A stretch of 64,000 bases of DNA from Paraconiothyrium sp. Pb-2020 (GCA_022419385.1 JAJUBI010000005.1:2914001-2978000), one strand, 5' to 3'; shown: positions 43,506-55,269, numbered from the stretch's first letter. Notes: generated by a model not told the origin, from the sequence alone. Translations and numbers: made by a program.

Positions 43506-44298
43506 ATGCATACCCAATCCTTCCTCACCCTGGCCTTAATTACTTTGGCTGCTGCCACCCCTATGGAGAAGCGTGCGACTGGATCGACCTCCAATGAATT
43601 CACCCAAGGCGGTTGCAGGGATGTTATGTTTGCTTTTGCCCGTGGTTCCACTGAGATTGGCAACATGGTGGCTCCATCCAGTCATGACTCCAAATAGCTT
43701 ATACTAATACATTCAGGGTACGATATGCGGTCCCCAGACCTCGGACGGCTTGAAGGCCGCATTAGGCGATGCCAACGTCGCAACGGAAGGCATCAACTAC
43801 GCAGCCGCTCTCGCGCCCAATGCCATGCCTGGTGGCACTGATGCGAAGTCCAAGCAAGCGATGGCCGACATCCTCAATCAAATGGTCTCACAATGCCCGG
43901 ACAGTGTTATACTTGCGGGAGGCTACTCTCAGGGCGCCGCTGTTTCCCACCGCGCCATCGAGTCTCTCGACCCCGCTGTCCAGAATCAGATCGCTGGTGT
44001 CATACTCTACGGAGACACCCAGAATACTCAGGACAATGGCCAGATTCCTAACTTTGACCCGGCCAAGACAAAAATTATATGTGCCAACGGCGACCTAGTG
44101 TGCGACGGCACGCTGACTATCTTGCCGCCGCATCTGTCGTACGGAAGGAACGCGGCTGATGGTGCGGCTTTCTTGGTCCAGAAGGCTCAAACTGCAATGG
44201 CGGCGAAGAAGGCGAAGAGGGCGGAGACGGAAGCTAAGCGCGAGGTTGGCGACCTCGCAAAGAAGATGGCCAAAGTTGCTGTGAACATGGTTGCTTAG
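43506..44298 (+). CDS. Cutinase, secreted serine esterase
   Basis: Family CE5 esterase that cleaves cutin, the polyester of plant cuticles; secreted. Exons 43506-43667 and 43717-44298 give 247 residues; the 49-bp intron has a weak GTGGCT donor and an ACTAATAC branch site. A signal peptide (MHTQSFLTLALITLAAATP) is followed by a KR-type propeptide end (MEKRA). The catalytic triad is visible: Ser125 in GGYSQGAAV, Asp180 in NGDLVCDG and His193 in LPPHLSYG. The cysteines GGCRDV, GTICGP, QCPDS and DLVCDG fit the family's disulfides. The last 35 residues or so, after the usual end of the fold, form a Lys/Ala-rich tail (AAKKAKRAETEAKREV...) not typical of classical cutinases. Confidence 0.93.
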
Positions 44299-45579
44299 AT
44301 TTACAGTGCTAGAGGATCGAAGGCACGGTAGTTGTACGATAGGGGTGCGAGTAGGCTAGTTTCTGGGTTGCCACGTGGTTTGTGCTATCTCTTCCAAAAC
44401 TTGTTTATTCAATAATATTATCAATCTATCGGCTGGTTCGATGGTTCTTTACCGCCTTGTAACACTGCAGCAGCTCCAGTCTACTACCACACTGAAAGCA
44501 GTGGGACTGACATCGCGATGTAGACTCGATGATGAAGAAAAAACGAACGATATTTGGGATTGCATGAAGAGCTGGGGTGGCCAAAAACGTGGTGGCGCAG
44601 AAGTTTTGTTCGAGAATGCATTAGTGAAACGCCCCCTTCGGGACGGCGCGAGGCGCGATGCGAGATCCGAGTGGCGGATCGTAGTATTGTACTGTGACAA
44701 ATTTCCCGGACACGCGAGGAAGTGATTTGCGAGTGTGACTTGTCACACCGCAAATATGTTCATGCAGCCAGACAGTGAAAAGGGGATGAGATCAAAGTTG
44801 TTGTAAATTGGGGACTTCGACGTACTCTCAATATAACATTACGGTCGTTGCGTTTCAGACTCCCTCCGATCGTTAACGAAATTTTTGTACTAAGATTTGC
44901 CGAGCATTTAAAGTGCTCGATGCGACCGTCCCAGGACAAAGTCATGGATTGGGGGAATGCTGACGGCCCATTCTCGGTCATCCAGGAGTACCATGTTACT
45001 GCCTATGATGAAGTGGCTCGACCGACATTGCCTGCGGTGATTGCTGGATTAGACTTAGGTTGAGCTTTCAGGGGCCTTGGGGGCTATTTTGCCCGGTGTG
45101 CCCGCACGCTAGCCCCACGTAGTTTGGGCTATCACCATCCATGAAACTACCTTTGTACACGATCCTATACCGAGGGCTGCTCCTGCTGCTTGGGGCATGA
45201 AGGAACGTACGAAGGCATCAGCGGATCGTGCGCAGGCCGCAGCATGAATCCAATACAGAACAGTCAACGTGGTCGAATTGACTTCTTAATTTAGGAGTTT
45301 GATGGAACCTCATCCCCGCTGGTTCTCGACTTTCATCTCGGTTAATAGGCCGCCATCGCACTAAGAGCTACCGGTGTACTCCCCTGACGATCCAGCCTAG
45401 ATGTTGGTAGAAGCCGAAGACAAAATGCGAAATTGGGGAAGGTCGGTGAAAGTATAAAGATAGGCTTAAACGGCGTAATTACAACGGAGTATCGATCATC
45501 GCTCGTTCAAATTACTACTTAATCAGTCGATCATTCATTCATACATTTGAATACTAGAATTAAACCTAATACCGTAGTA
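44299..45579. other. Intergenic, no gene supported
   Basis: About 1.3 kb between two tandem secreted-protein genes. Frames at 44375-44753 and 44848-45063 lack any family features. A TATA box for the next gene is at 45453. Confidence 0.5.
45453..45458 (+). promoter_or_regulatory. TATA box of the LysM gene
   Basis: TATAAA about 120 bp upstream of the LysM gene ATG. Confidence 0.5.
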
Positions 45580-46209
45580 ATGGTGTCGTTCACTTTCACT
45601 GCGAGCATCACCCTGCTCGCGTCCGCCGTCATTGCTATCCCTACGCAAGGTCTAGTGGCAAGACAGGCTACTCTGCCTGACGAGTGCACGGATTACTGCA
45701 GTGTCTCTGCGGGCTGTGTTTGCATTCGCCGTCCCACCAACTGCATGTCTCTTTTTACTTCTGCCCTACGTTATCCACTAACAACAATCACAGGCCAAGC
45801 TACCTACCTAGTCCAGTCCGGTGACAACTGTGGCACAGTGGTCTCCCAATACAACAACTTCACCGCCCACGATCTGCTAGCTTGGAACCCTGAAATCGGC
45901 AAGGAGTGCTTCGGCCTGCAGGCGTATGTACCCGTCTGCATCGGTGTCCCTGGTTACACCTACTCTGGCCCTGTCAAGGGCGGCGACATCTGGACTCCGG
46001 AGGAGATCCCTGTGCCTGTCATGCCTGGAATTGTGTCAAACTGCACCAAGTTCGAATACACGGACGCGACTGGTACGCCTCTTCTTGCGAACATCTTGAC
46101 GGAGAACAAGATCACGAAGCAGCAATGGAACAGCTGGAACTTCCCGACGCAGGACCCTACGGCTGATTGGGCGGCGTGGGCGCAGTACTTTTCTTGTGTC
46201 AAGGCCTAG
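45580..46209 (+). CDS. Secreted LysM domain protein (effector-like)
   Basis: LysM proteins bind chitin or peptidoglycan; secreted fungal ones can shield the wall or mask chitin fragments from plants. The signal peptide is MVSFTFTASITLLASAVIA. With the likely intron 45716-45793 removed (GTGTTT donor, TCACAG acceptor) the protein has 183 residues and one good LysM: ATYLVQSGDNCGTVVSQYNN followed by DLLAWNPEIGKECFGLQAYV and PVCIG. Without splicing the frame stays open and adds 26 residues (CVCIRRPTNCMS...) before the domain, giving 209 residues. Cysteines before the domain (DECTDYCSVSAGC) fit the usual inter-domain pattern. The C-terminal 90 residues (TPEEIPVPVMPGIVSNCTKF...) look like a second, degenerate LysM. 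The ATG at 45580 follows the TATA box by about 120 bp. Confidence 0.85.
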   Translation: MVSFTFTASITLLASAVIAIPTQGLVARQATLPDECTDYCSVSAGCVCIRRPTNCMSLFTSALRYPLTTITGQATYLVQSGDNCGTVVSQYNNFTAHDLLAWNPEIGKECFGLQAYVPVCIGVPGYTYSGPVKGGDIWTPEEIPVPVMPGIVSNCTKFEYTDATGTPLLANILTENKITKQQWNSWNFPTQDPTADWAAWAQYFSCVKA

Positions 46210-46526
46210 ATAGTATGAGGACAAAACGAGACACGGAAAGGTTCAGGGCAGTGTGGTAGCAACAGACATATGAAATTGCACAACAATGAGATTAACCACA
46301 TATCGACTTGATTATGTCTTGTATTATGGTCATCGAGGAAGCATGCTTATACAATCTACAATACATAGTCACCAAATATTACGGCCACCCAATCATGAAG
46401 CTTAAGTCTTGCCGTGTTCCAAAGACAGATACGTGAGCCATGGTGAGCGAAAACTTGCCACCTAGATGACAGAGTATCCATCACGAAGGCAAGCAAGGTG
46501 TGTACACTTTTTGGTAGAATAATAAA
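46210..46526. other. Intergenic between convergent genes
   Basis: About 0.3 kb of AT-rich sequence between the 3' ends of the LysM and receptor genes; nothing else seen. Confidence 0.6.
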
Positions 46527-47660
46527 TCAAATCGTTACATCTTTGCCTACATCTCCAATCTCTACCCAGCTATGGTCATCGTCCGCAATACTCGAACTCG
46601 ATCGAATCATCCGACACCAATGTGCAAATCCTGATATAGCGGACAGCATGACTGCGACATTGGGCTCCAGAATTCTCCACACAAATATCAAGTTCGTCGT
46701 TGCGCCCAGAGAGATGCTGAGATTATAATACGTACGCAAAACGTCAAGGGCAATGAAAAAGAGAGCTAGAAGGAACATGGTGGACATTGCCAGTTTTTGA
46801 CGTGCATCGAGGTGCGTGCGTGCATGAAAAATGATGGCGAAAGGGAAAGCAGTCACTGGAAACAGTGAGTAGCCGGTCCAACTGAGGGGTTCTGAGCACC
46901 GTGTCGCAGCTACTGAAGTAGCACAAAGCAGCCGGACCCATGCACAAATTATGAGGACTGAAGAGCAGACTTACAGATAGTAAGATCAACAAGATTCAAG
47001 GCACACCATATAGTCAAAAGTCGGACTGCGGCGGCAGTCCCCATGCTGCGACATGCCTCTGTAACGGGTCAGCGCTGGTCAGGCATCACGGTCATAGATT
47101 TGATTGCTTACCCAAGCCACCAACCCTGGAGGGACTTCCGCACACCCAGAAGACCGAGAGGAAAATGATGCCGAAGAAGAGTGCCGTAATAGCTGCTACC
47201 GCAAACCACACATTACGCACAACCCGTGCACTGCAGAATATTCGCCAGTAGATCGTCAAGAAGGTCGCCTTGGCTGCATACAAAATGAGCCAGAAGAAGA
47301 CAGTGCATGCAACTTCCATTTTAAACGCATTCTGGATGCGGCCTAGGGGAGGAAGGTGTGATGATCGACCTAGATTAAACATCTGGATGTTGTACTGGAC
47401 TTCATCGTCTATCAAAGAGCCCGCTGTGTAGGGAATGAGTAGAAACGTTGCTATGGCGTTGAAAATGTCATCAACGTGGAAGCGATGCGATGCACGCCAA
47501 TTGTGACCGAGTCGGGCGATGGTGAGGAGGATGCTCAGAGTAGTGAACGTGATTGCGATTCCCTTCTCACAGTTAGCACTACTCCTCGCAGTCCGGGACA
47601 CGAGGAAAGGGAGCAGACCTGAAGCGCCGGCATGGATACAACGTATGGATAACCTTCCAT
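46527..47660 (-). CDS. Seven-helix rhodopsin-domain (PTH11-like) membrane protein
   Basis: A 301-residue integral membrane protein of the fungal rhodopsin-domain family related to PTH11-type receptors, which are thought to sense surface or host cues. Minus-strand exons: 47619-47660, 47112-47562, 46975-47058 and 46527-46855; the sum is 302 codons with stop. The first intron has a GTCTGC donor and a perfect GCTAACT branch site. Hydrophobic helices include IAITFTTLSILLTIARLG, DDIFNAIATFLLIPYTAGS, FFWLILYAAKATFLTIYWRIF, AVAAITALFFGIIFLSVFWVC, LTIWCALNLVDLTI and MSTMFLLALFFIALDVLRTYY. The HVDD motif after helix 1 and the ILEPNVAVMLSAIS-like last helix are typical. It lacks an extracellular CFEM domain and a long cytosolic tail, so downstream coupling is uncertain. 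Confidence 0.8.
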
Positions 47661-48867
47661 TCTACTGTCAGACAATCTGTCCTAGGCGATGCCGCCACGA
47701 GTCACAACGATCAGCTTGGTGCCTACAGTGGCGACGAACAGCTAGTACGATGTTTAAATACATCGCGCATTTTCTTGGGGCCGGATTCAGCCCTGCCGCT
47801 ATGCCCTGCAGTCACGAGGACCGTGCCGCCGGGGAAGGGCCGCCAACAGCTCTCGTTGGATCATAGCATTGGTCGAAGATGCGCACGATCATCACGGGTT
47901 CTGACTGTATTCTGCGTAAATTTCATGAGACTGTTGTTATATATCTGGAGCCACTGATTGTATCTGATACAAAACTTTGTCCGAGTTTTACAGTGAAACG
48001 TTGAATGCGTTTGGTAGCCGATGGTAAAGTACTTCGTACACAATTATTGGAACACCCCGTGTCTTATTTTGGCCCCTAATATGGTAGACTTCAGCTCTGG
48101 ACAGCCCGCCTACGGCGATTTTGGGTATATTCGAATGAGCTTCTCCATGAGTATACCTAATACATGGTGACGAAGGGGCACGGAGCCGGTCGATTGTCTT
48201 CCAGTGGTCGTTAGCTTCGCGCCGAGGTCGCCAAGCCGTTCGAAGGGGGGGTGGCGGATATGGATGTCAGAACGGTTCACCGCTCGATTGCCATATTGCA
48301 TGGAAGACGGGAAAGCTGGTTGTTCGTTAAGAGTCGGTGTACAAAGGTTAGAGCATGGGAGCGGAGCTGCGCAGAGAGCGCATATTACGCGCGGCTGATC
48401 AGAAATCTATTCCCCATTTGGTTAATCTGCATGAAGATATATCCTGGAGTGTTTCTCGGTGGGCGCGCATGGCGATGACAATGACTGGGTGGCGGTACAC
48501 GAAAGATTAGCAATGATGATCAGTGCATTTAGTATATGAGACCATACGATGAGTGGGCAGGAAAGCAGGCGACAGGCGAACCCCGAGCCAGCCGCTATAC
48601 AATAACGGGGTCATGAAACGGCAAAGCGAAGTCACAAATACTAGAATGAACACTAAGAAGGCCCAAATCTTGTGGGGGACCCAATGAGCTGTTCGCAACC
48701 ATGGAAGATACTATAACAAGTGAACGATTTGTCGATCACTTTTGTTCAGTTTCGTGCATACGTCTACACGATGCCTCACTTCATCTGTCATAGAGCGAGA
48801 ACGAGGAGCATGTCCTTTCCAGCAATCTATGCTTGAAACGGAGCCCAAGAGATTGCGGGCATTTGAG
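47661..48867. other. Intergenic, no gene supported
   Basis: About 1.2 kb between two minus-strand genes, containing only short scattered frames. Confidence 0.55.
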
Positions 48868-50245
48868 TTAAGGCGCTCCGAATGCGATGTTCGCACTATC
48901 CGGTTTCTTTTCCTTCTCGGCATTGGGAACATCTTCGACGTAGAAGAGTAGATTTGCGCCTGCAAGTTCGCTATCCAAATCGCCGAGAAAGACCGTTGTT
49001 TTGGTAATCCACTTGTTACCAAGCTGCGCTTTGTGCTGGATCAAGAACCATGCAAAGACCGCTCCATTAGCGGAACCTAAGTTGGCATTAGGTCAGTCAC
49101 CACAACTGGATGCAGACTTGAATATTGGCCCGTCCCCACTTACCCAGTATAGCTTTTCCTGCGTCAGATTTCATGTCGAATGTGATGCCCGGCCATGCTC
49201 GAATCTGCTTGTTCGCTCCGTGTAGTGCGCGAGCGATGATTTCCTCAGTATCCTCGTTCGCGATGTCCTTCATAAAGAAGTACTTGATGTTTGCGATGTT
49301 TGAGTTGTCTCGATTCCAGTATCCCCTGATCATATGGAGATTAGCCAACGATAGGTACTTAGAACACATTAAGAACCATTTCTTGCATACCAAAAGATAT
49401 CCGAGAGCCTCTGCAGCTTGGGGAGCTCGTCTTGCTTTGGTTTGCGGTACCAGACTCTTTTCGCGGCAGTCGTCGGACTCTCTAGGGACAGACCCACGAT
49501 GACTACGCGCTTGTCAAAACGTGTTCGCCCATGGGATCAACAAGAGATTTACCTCCATCAATAGGGTTCACGACAAAAACGTGTTGCGCGTCGGTGACCT
49601 AGAGATTGTGAGCAGTGCATAAGAGACAGCAAGAGCTAGAACGCTCACCCGATATTCCCTGCCATCGACCTTGTACTTTTGGTTTATCTTGGGAATGTCG
49701 TTTCCTTTTTCATCTCTTGCATCCGGGTTCCAATGCTGCACATCGTACGGAATATTGTTCCCGCCTTCCGCTTTGGGCTGCCCGTTTATCCCCAGAGCCT
49801 TCGCAACTGATGTCCATTCAAACAGTTCCATGTTCGCGTTCGCGCTGCTGGTGTAGAAATCGTGCCATCCCCATGTCCTCAGCTCCTCAGCAACAGCTTA
49901 TCAGCAACGTCCGTAATGGCACATCTTGTGAGACACACGTTTGAGGTCCCCCTGCCACTCGCTCCGCGCAGAGGGAGGGTTAGCGTCTCTCGTGTTTAGG
50001 ATGTTGAGCCCAGCCTTTTCGTCCGAGGCGACCATGTTATCAATCAGTTTCCCACCTCTGCACGCTGCGGCTTCCCAGGCTTGGTCGCTCGCAAGTGTAT
50101 TGGCATTAAAGCGTCGGACCAGGTTGTGCACGGGCGAGGTGAGCGTTTCGTTAGGCTGAGGCGAGGCAGGCGCGACCTTGCCAAAAACCAAACAAGCCGT
50201 AGCGACGCAACTCGCAAAGAAAGAGAGTCTCATGGCGGGCAACAA
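48868..50245 (-). CDS. Secreted protein of unknown family
   Basis: Six exons on the minus strand, 49937-50245, 49649-49885, 49553-49598, 49391-49502, 49144-49325 and 48868-49076, give 364 residues; all phases agree. A signal peptide (MLPAMRLSFFASCVATACLVFG; an inner ATG lies 4 codons on) precedes a Ser/Pro-rich linker and RR-type processing site (NLVRRF). The mature part has no domain I can name. It includes ELRTWGWHDFYTSSANANME, YDVQHWNPDARDEKGNDIPK, AQHVFVVNPIDGVIVGLS, SNIANIKYFFMKDIANEDTE, KQIRAWPGITFDMKSDAGKA and GSANGAVFAWFLIQHKAQLG. Only one or two cysteines remain after the signal peptide, so it is not a small cysteine-rich effector. It looks like a uncharacterised Dothideomycete secreted family. 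Confidence 0.72.
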
Positions 50246-51764
50246 GGGCAGAAGGTGGAGCGTCTGTGGGCGAAAGGTTGGGTGGGGAACAGATGGTAAA
50301 GAGTGACCGCCCGAGCGAGTAGAAAGCGCGCCGGGGGAGCGAAGGCGCCTTCACTGAGATGTTCCAAAGCCACGTAGCGACGCTAGCTCTCTGTTGGATA
50401 TGGTGTCACTGAGTGACTATGAAGGGTGGAACCTTGCGAATGCTTGCTGTAGGACTGATCTGAAGGTACGTGGTCGTGATGAGAGTGAAGAAATCTTAGG
50501 TCCTGCTCAAACTGGGATCAGGCAGATTCTGCAGGAGCAAGAATTGATCAAGGCAAGCATGCAGGGCCTCGTCTTATGTTGGAAGCTTCCAGCTAGGGTC
50601 TCCGCTTGCGTACAGCATACTCCTCCCGACGATAGTTCCATAGGCAGACTGCAATGGCCTGGTCCTGTAAGGGAAACGAACGTTACAGTACATCTAGGGT
50701 ATAGTGAGACAACTTTACACCAGTCGTGTAGAAAAATGGTCCGAGTTTTTCCTGCGCCTATTCTGTGCTATGGTTGGAAGGCCTTTCTACCATTGAGTCC
50801 GTCGAGAGACCACCGGCGATATCTCTTCAAAAGGTGAAAGCTATGAGGTCGAAGTTGTAGTCTGTAGTCTGCTATTGTCCGGTTATGAACCATCGTGATG
50901 GGCGCATGTCACCAAACCCAAAACCCTCTTCAAGTCGGGACGACATTGTAGTCTCAGGATGCCTTGTAGATTCCTTGCTACCATAGGAAGGTATCTCACA
51001 TGAGTGCACATTATGGATTGCTTTGCATATTCCACACTCTAGTGAACCTACACTGCAGCGCTCTTCATTGCACATACAGCCTCACCATCGAGAGTCCTTG
51101 ACACTGTGCGAACCGGTTTGGCTCCAAAGCTAATGTGCCTAGAGTTCTTACATTACCAGCCGTGCTGGCGCTCAAAGTATATCATGTATAGCATCCGCAA
51201 CCTGACTAGTGCCTCATCTTGCAATGAAATCTTCGCTGTCCAGCCAAAGCTTGCTCGCAGTATAGGTCCAAGGCTATTCAAGAGGGGCCCATACCACTTG
51301 CTGTCGGGGAAGGCGCACGGATGTGGGTAGATAGAAACGGGGAGCCTGCGCGAAAGTCAAGGGAAAGACCTGCAATGCCTAGATCCAGGACAGTTTCCCC
51401 GAACCCGCAGGTACAAGGAAAGCTGCGTAGATGGTAGTCAATGACGTTGCGGGAAGTATTTGATGACCGCGGCTCTCGGAGCTACCGGCTCGCCAAGCCC
51501 GACGGGTCCACTACTCACTCGGATTCTTCTTCGATCTTCCATTGTCTCTTTCACTCACGATCGCACTGCGCTTCTGCCACCGTGTCACTTTCAACTGTCA
51601 TCGTGAAGCCTGTTGTGGCGCATCGCCTGGACATGATTTATATCCCCACTTGAGCGAGGCAATCCGGTGATGAATCACAGCCTTCATTCTGTCATGTACC
51701 TGCCCTAGTACGAGACGCGTTAACCTGTCCTAAATAATACATCTTTCAGCGCATTCTGTCTGCT
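50246..51764. other. Intergenic, divergent promoter region
   Basis: About 1.5 kb between two divergent genes. A 147-codon plus frame (50394-50837) has no family resemblance or signal features and is not called. Confidence 0.5.
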
Positions 51765-52794
51765 ATGTCTTCTACATCCGGGTTCGAGCGTGAGCCAGGA
51801 TGGGTGTGGCCGGAGGATATCTTACGCGAAGATTCACTAGAAACGCCTTCATCAGCAAGGCAACGATCGCCCCCGCAAAGCTCGTCGACAGCTCGCGAAT
51901 CTGCCCCAGAAGATAAACCGAACGCCAACTTCTCGGGTCAAAGAAGACATTGGCGGCCACGCCAATGTCGCATATGTCTCGAACTTGTTCAGCCTACTTT
52001 CGATGTGCCGTCAGAGAATCTCCCAGGTTTTCTGCAATCTACCGGCAATGTCAAGTATGAAGACGAAAACGGACGACTGATTCGTCCGTGCATGTGCAAA
52101 GGGTCAGCAAAATACGTTCATGAAGGTTGCTTGCAAGCTTGGCGTCATGCTGACCCAAGCTACGGCCGACGCAATTACTGGCAGTGTCCCACGTGCAAGT
52201 TCAAGTACCGCCTCGCACGACTGGGAGCCGGTAAAATTATTGGAAGCATTGGTAAGTCGGTCTTGATCACCAGGGAGTGTATCATATACTGATTCTGTTC
52301 AGCTGCACAAGTCGTATTGACCATTGCTATTCTCCTCGCGGTGGTATTTGTCCTAGGCTTTGTAGCGGACCCTATCATCAACCTGTACATTGACCCCTGG
52401 AGCTTTTTATCTCCTTGGTCGTCACCCTACGATGACTCTTTCTATCAAGAGCCTGCCACTTGGTATGAGCATTTCGCCAAGGGACTTGCATCCATGGGCG
52501 TTCTGGGCTTTCTTAAAGCTCTTTTGGCTAGCCCCTTGCAACTGTTCAGAATTGGCGGTGGCAGAGGTCGAACTACAGCACGCGACAGGTATGAGCAAGT
52601 GAGCTGGGTCATAATCGTAATAGGAGTGGGAACATTCCTGCTTGTAAGTGAAGATACCAGACCGTGATGCATGTTCTCCTAACAGTTCGCAGGCTATCTA
52701 TCGGGGAGTACGCGCCTGGAGTCGCCGCACACTCGAGAGAGCCGGTGAACGGGTCATGGACGTTCAAGGCGACGATGACGACGATGACGAGTAA
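51765..52794 (+). CDS. RING-CH (MARCH-type) membrane E3 ubiquitin ligase
   Basis: A 309-residue protein from exons 51765-52251, 52303-52643 and 52693-52794. Residues about 68-145 form a C4HC3 RING-CH zinc domain: RQCRICLELVQP, then RPCMCKGSAKYVHEGCLQAW and WQCPTCKFKYR. Membrane helices follow (VVLTIAILLAVVFVLGFVAD; SWVIIVIGVGTFLLAIYRGV), and the protein ends in an acidic run of six Asp and one Glu. Such ligases, for example yeast Ssm4/Doa10 relatives and human MARCH proteins, ubiquitinate membrane or ER-associated substrates. The third-exon acceptor is taken as TTCGCAG rather than the nearer AACAG, because that keeps the helix and the frame. Confidence 0.88.
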
Positions 52795-53127
52795 CTCCTC
52801 TTTGCAATGAATTCGAGCATTAGTATCGCTTGGCCTCTTGATGCTTGCTTCCATTCCCTTTATTGTATACCCGCACACTCTTAAGCTACCTCGGTTTCTT
52901 CCTCCGTACCGTTGCAGCTAGTCTGCGTGCGAAGATTGACCCGCCTGCGCATTCTGTCTCAGCCTGTACGTTTTGTGCAGCTGGCTATGATGACTTCGCA
53001 TGGCTCTCGCCTTCGGTAATTCTACATCAGACTCGCCTGCTCCACGGAGCGCATCTTCTCGGCCTGGCTGGAATATTCCCGTTGGCACATCATTTTAACG
53101 TTACTAATCCACAATCTTGAATAAGTC
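52795..53127. other. Short gap between convergent genes
   Basis: About 0.33 kb between two 3' ends; nothing seen apart from expected untranslated sequence. Confidence 0.6.
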
Positions 53128-54753
53128 TCACCCGACACTGCAACACACTCGGGCTTTGACCAGCACGTTCCTTACTTCGATGTGCTCTCCATATTCGTCT
53201 CCGAACTTTTCCAAGCTCGGAAAGACACAGAACGCAAAAGTGCGGTCTACAACAACATCACCATCATCATCTGTAAAACCATCAATCTCATTGATAGGCT
53301 CCATCCGGTTGTCGTCGACGCTCTGGTGTAGGTTGTTTTGTTTTCGCAAGAAGTCTACTTTGTAACGTGCTTTTTGAAGTAGGAGCGTATTTTGAAACTC
53401 CATCGTCGCGCTCAGTATACTGTCCAATGTTGTCCGGGCCTCTGGAAGAAGCGCTGTTGACGTAATGGCGAGCAAGTGCTGCAAGATCCCGGTTGCCAGC
53501 AGGTCTCTCTGATGAGCCTTCTCCTCCTTGATTGTATATGCCGCGTCACTCTCCTGGAGACTGCGGATAGTGGCATGTCGCCAATTCTGGAATCCAATAC
53601 CAGTGCTCCGGATTGTGGATGCTACCTGCCGCAGAGTGGCTAGCGGACCTGTTTTTGGTATACCGACGAAGACGAACTCCTGAAATATGTTCATCATCGT
53701 ATGGGAAACCAGAGCCTGGAACAACGCAAGGCGATTGGCTGGGTCAACGTTTCTATAAAGTGGGGATATGGCTTCTAGGGCTTCCGCGGTGTCAGAAGGG
53801 ATATCGTTGAAATTCAACTTTGCTCGACGATAATTGCTGATGACCCATTCGCGCACACGGTTGAATAATTGAGAAAAGGATTGTGACAGCTCGCTATCTG
53901 TCATTTGCGGTTCGACCCGAGTGAGAGACGAGAAAGCAGACTTCAAAGACAGTAGTTGCTGCAACCGTTCACCAGATTCTTTCTCGGTCGAATGGAGCCG
54001 TGCTGTTAATTGGTCCCAGTCAGCTTCAGCCCGCGATCCCCGTTGATCCAAAAGAGATTGATATGTAGCATCCTGCGTCATAAGCTGGTCTTGCAATTGT
54101 ACAACCTGAGTACGGAGAATATTATTTTGCTCTTCAAGGTCCTCACTCGGTTGGTTCGTCGATCTCCGCGACGCATTCTCGCCATCGTATGAGTTCGAGC
54201 GGGCTGATGCCGGGCGCGAATCGGAATGGAAGGCTCCTGGAGGGCTTTGCAACTGGTATGTGCTAGCCAATGTTCGCCGATATTCTTCGATCGTCTCCCT
54301 GTAGATCTTTCCATGTTCTCTAAGCTTCACTAGCTCTTCTCTCATTGTGTTCTGCTCCTCCAAAGCGGCCGCCAGCGCTTGTTCTAGCTCTGTGATCCTC
54401 TGCGACGCTTCGTCCGAAGTTCTATGGTCGCCTTGCCCAGCCTCTTCGTTTAGCGGAGCCACCGTGGCTTCACTCTGACTCGCGGCACTGTCTGACACTC
54501 TCCTGGCTCGTTCCCGCTCTTTGGTTGATCGGGGATGTAGCATATCATTGAAACGGTTTGCGGTCGCGAGAGCTGCTTTCGGCGGGGCATTGATAGTGTG
54601 ATCGGACGGCTTCGAAGGATTGGCGGCAGTGGTTTTCGACCGTCTCACACCGAGACGGGACGAAAGATCTGTTGGGTTGGCAAAGGTGGTCAGCGAGAGG
54701 ACATTGAGACGAGAAGCTTAGCGCATACCGTTGCCCTTCCTCTCTCCCGTCAT
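53128..54753 (-). CDS. Coiled-coil protein of unknown function
   Basis: A 25-nt first exon (54729-54753, MTGERKGN) and a long second exon (53128-54668), joined by a 60-bp intron with GTATGC donor and CCAACAG acceptor, give 521 residues. The N-terminal third is disordered and basic. About residues 90-240 are strong coiled coil (RITELEQALAAALEEQNTMR; EEQNNILRTQVVQLQDQLMT). The C-terminal half is a helical globular domain (LNFNDIPSDTAEALEAISPL; ALFQALVSHTMMNIFQEFVF) shared by many Pezizomycotina proteins of unknown role. No membrane segment. It could be a cytoskeletal or meiotic scaffold, but nothing settles this. Confidence 0.68.
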
Positions 54754-55269
54754 GGAGCCAAATTGGTGTGCGTTCGTCGACCAAGGAACGCGACCTGTGA
54801 AATTCGCATCTCTGAGCTGAAGTTGAAGGGGATACGTCAAACGACCATCTGAAACACCTCAGCCCAAACGCAACAATGCTTCGAGCATCTTAGCCGCACG
54901 TAGTGTGGTGTTGCCATGACGGCAGCCCACCAAAGTTCACGGGCCCGTAGCGGGGCTCAGACTCCGCTCCATCAGCGCTCAGCCACGCGCCAGGCACAAG
55001 CACGTTCATGCGGACCGCTGCTGCCAGGCTTCTATGTTCTCGTTAAACTTGTTTGGCGCCTGACTATGCACGGGGTTCCAGGCACCCATTGTATTTTTCG
55101 ATGTCTTCGCGAACGCTCGCCCTCGCCCTCGCTCCCCGCTCCTGCAATCTACCAATTGCTCTCCAGGCTAGCTCTGGAGATCCCAGCCGCTTGTTGTTGT
55201 CCCCACGCGTTCTGAGTCCATGTAGCATTCACCACCATTCTTTGACCGTAACCCCGTAGGAAGGCGACG
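54754..55269. promoter_or_regulatory. Divergent promoter region, coiled-coil gene / Hsp70-like gene
   Basis: About 0.5 kb between two divergent starts. No perfect heat-shock element (alternating nGAAn units) was obvious. Confidence 0.45.

Noticed and set aside
50394..50837. 147-codon plus-strand frame upstream of the RING-CH gene
   Set aside because: No family resemblance, no signal features, and it lies in a divergent promoter region.
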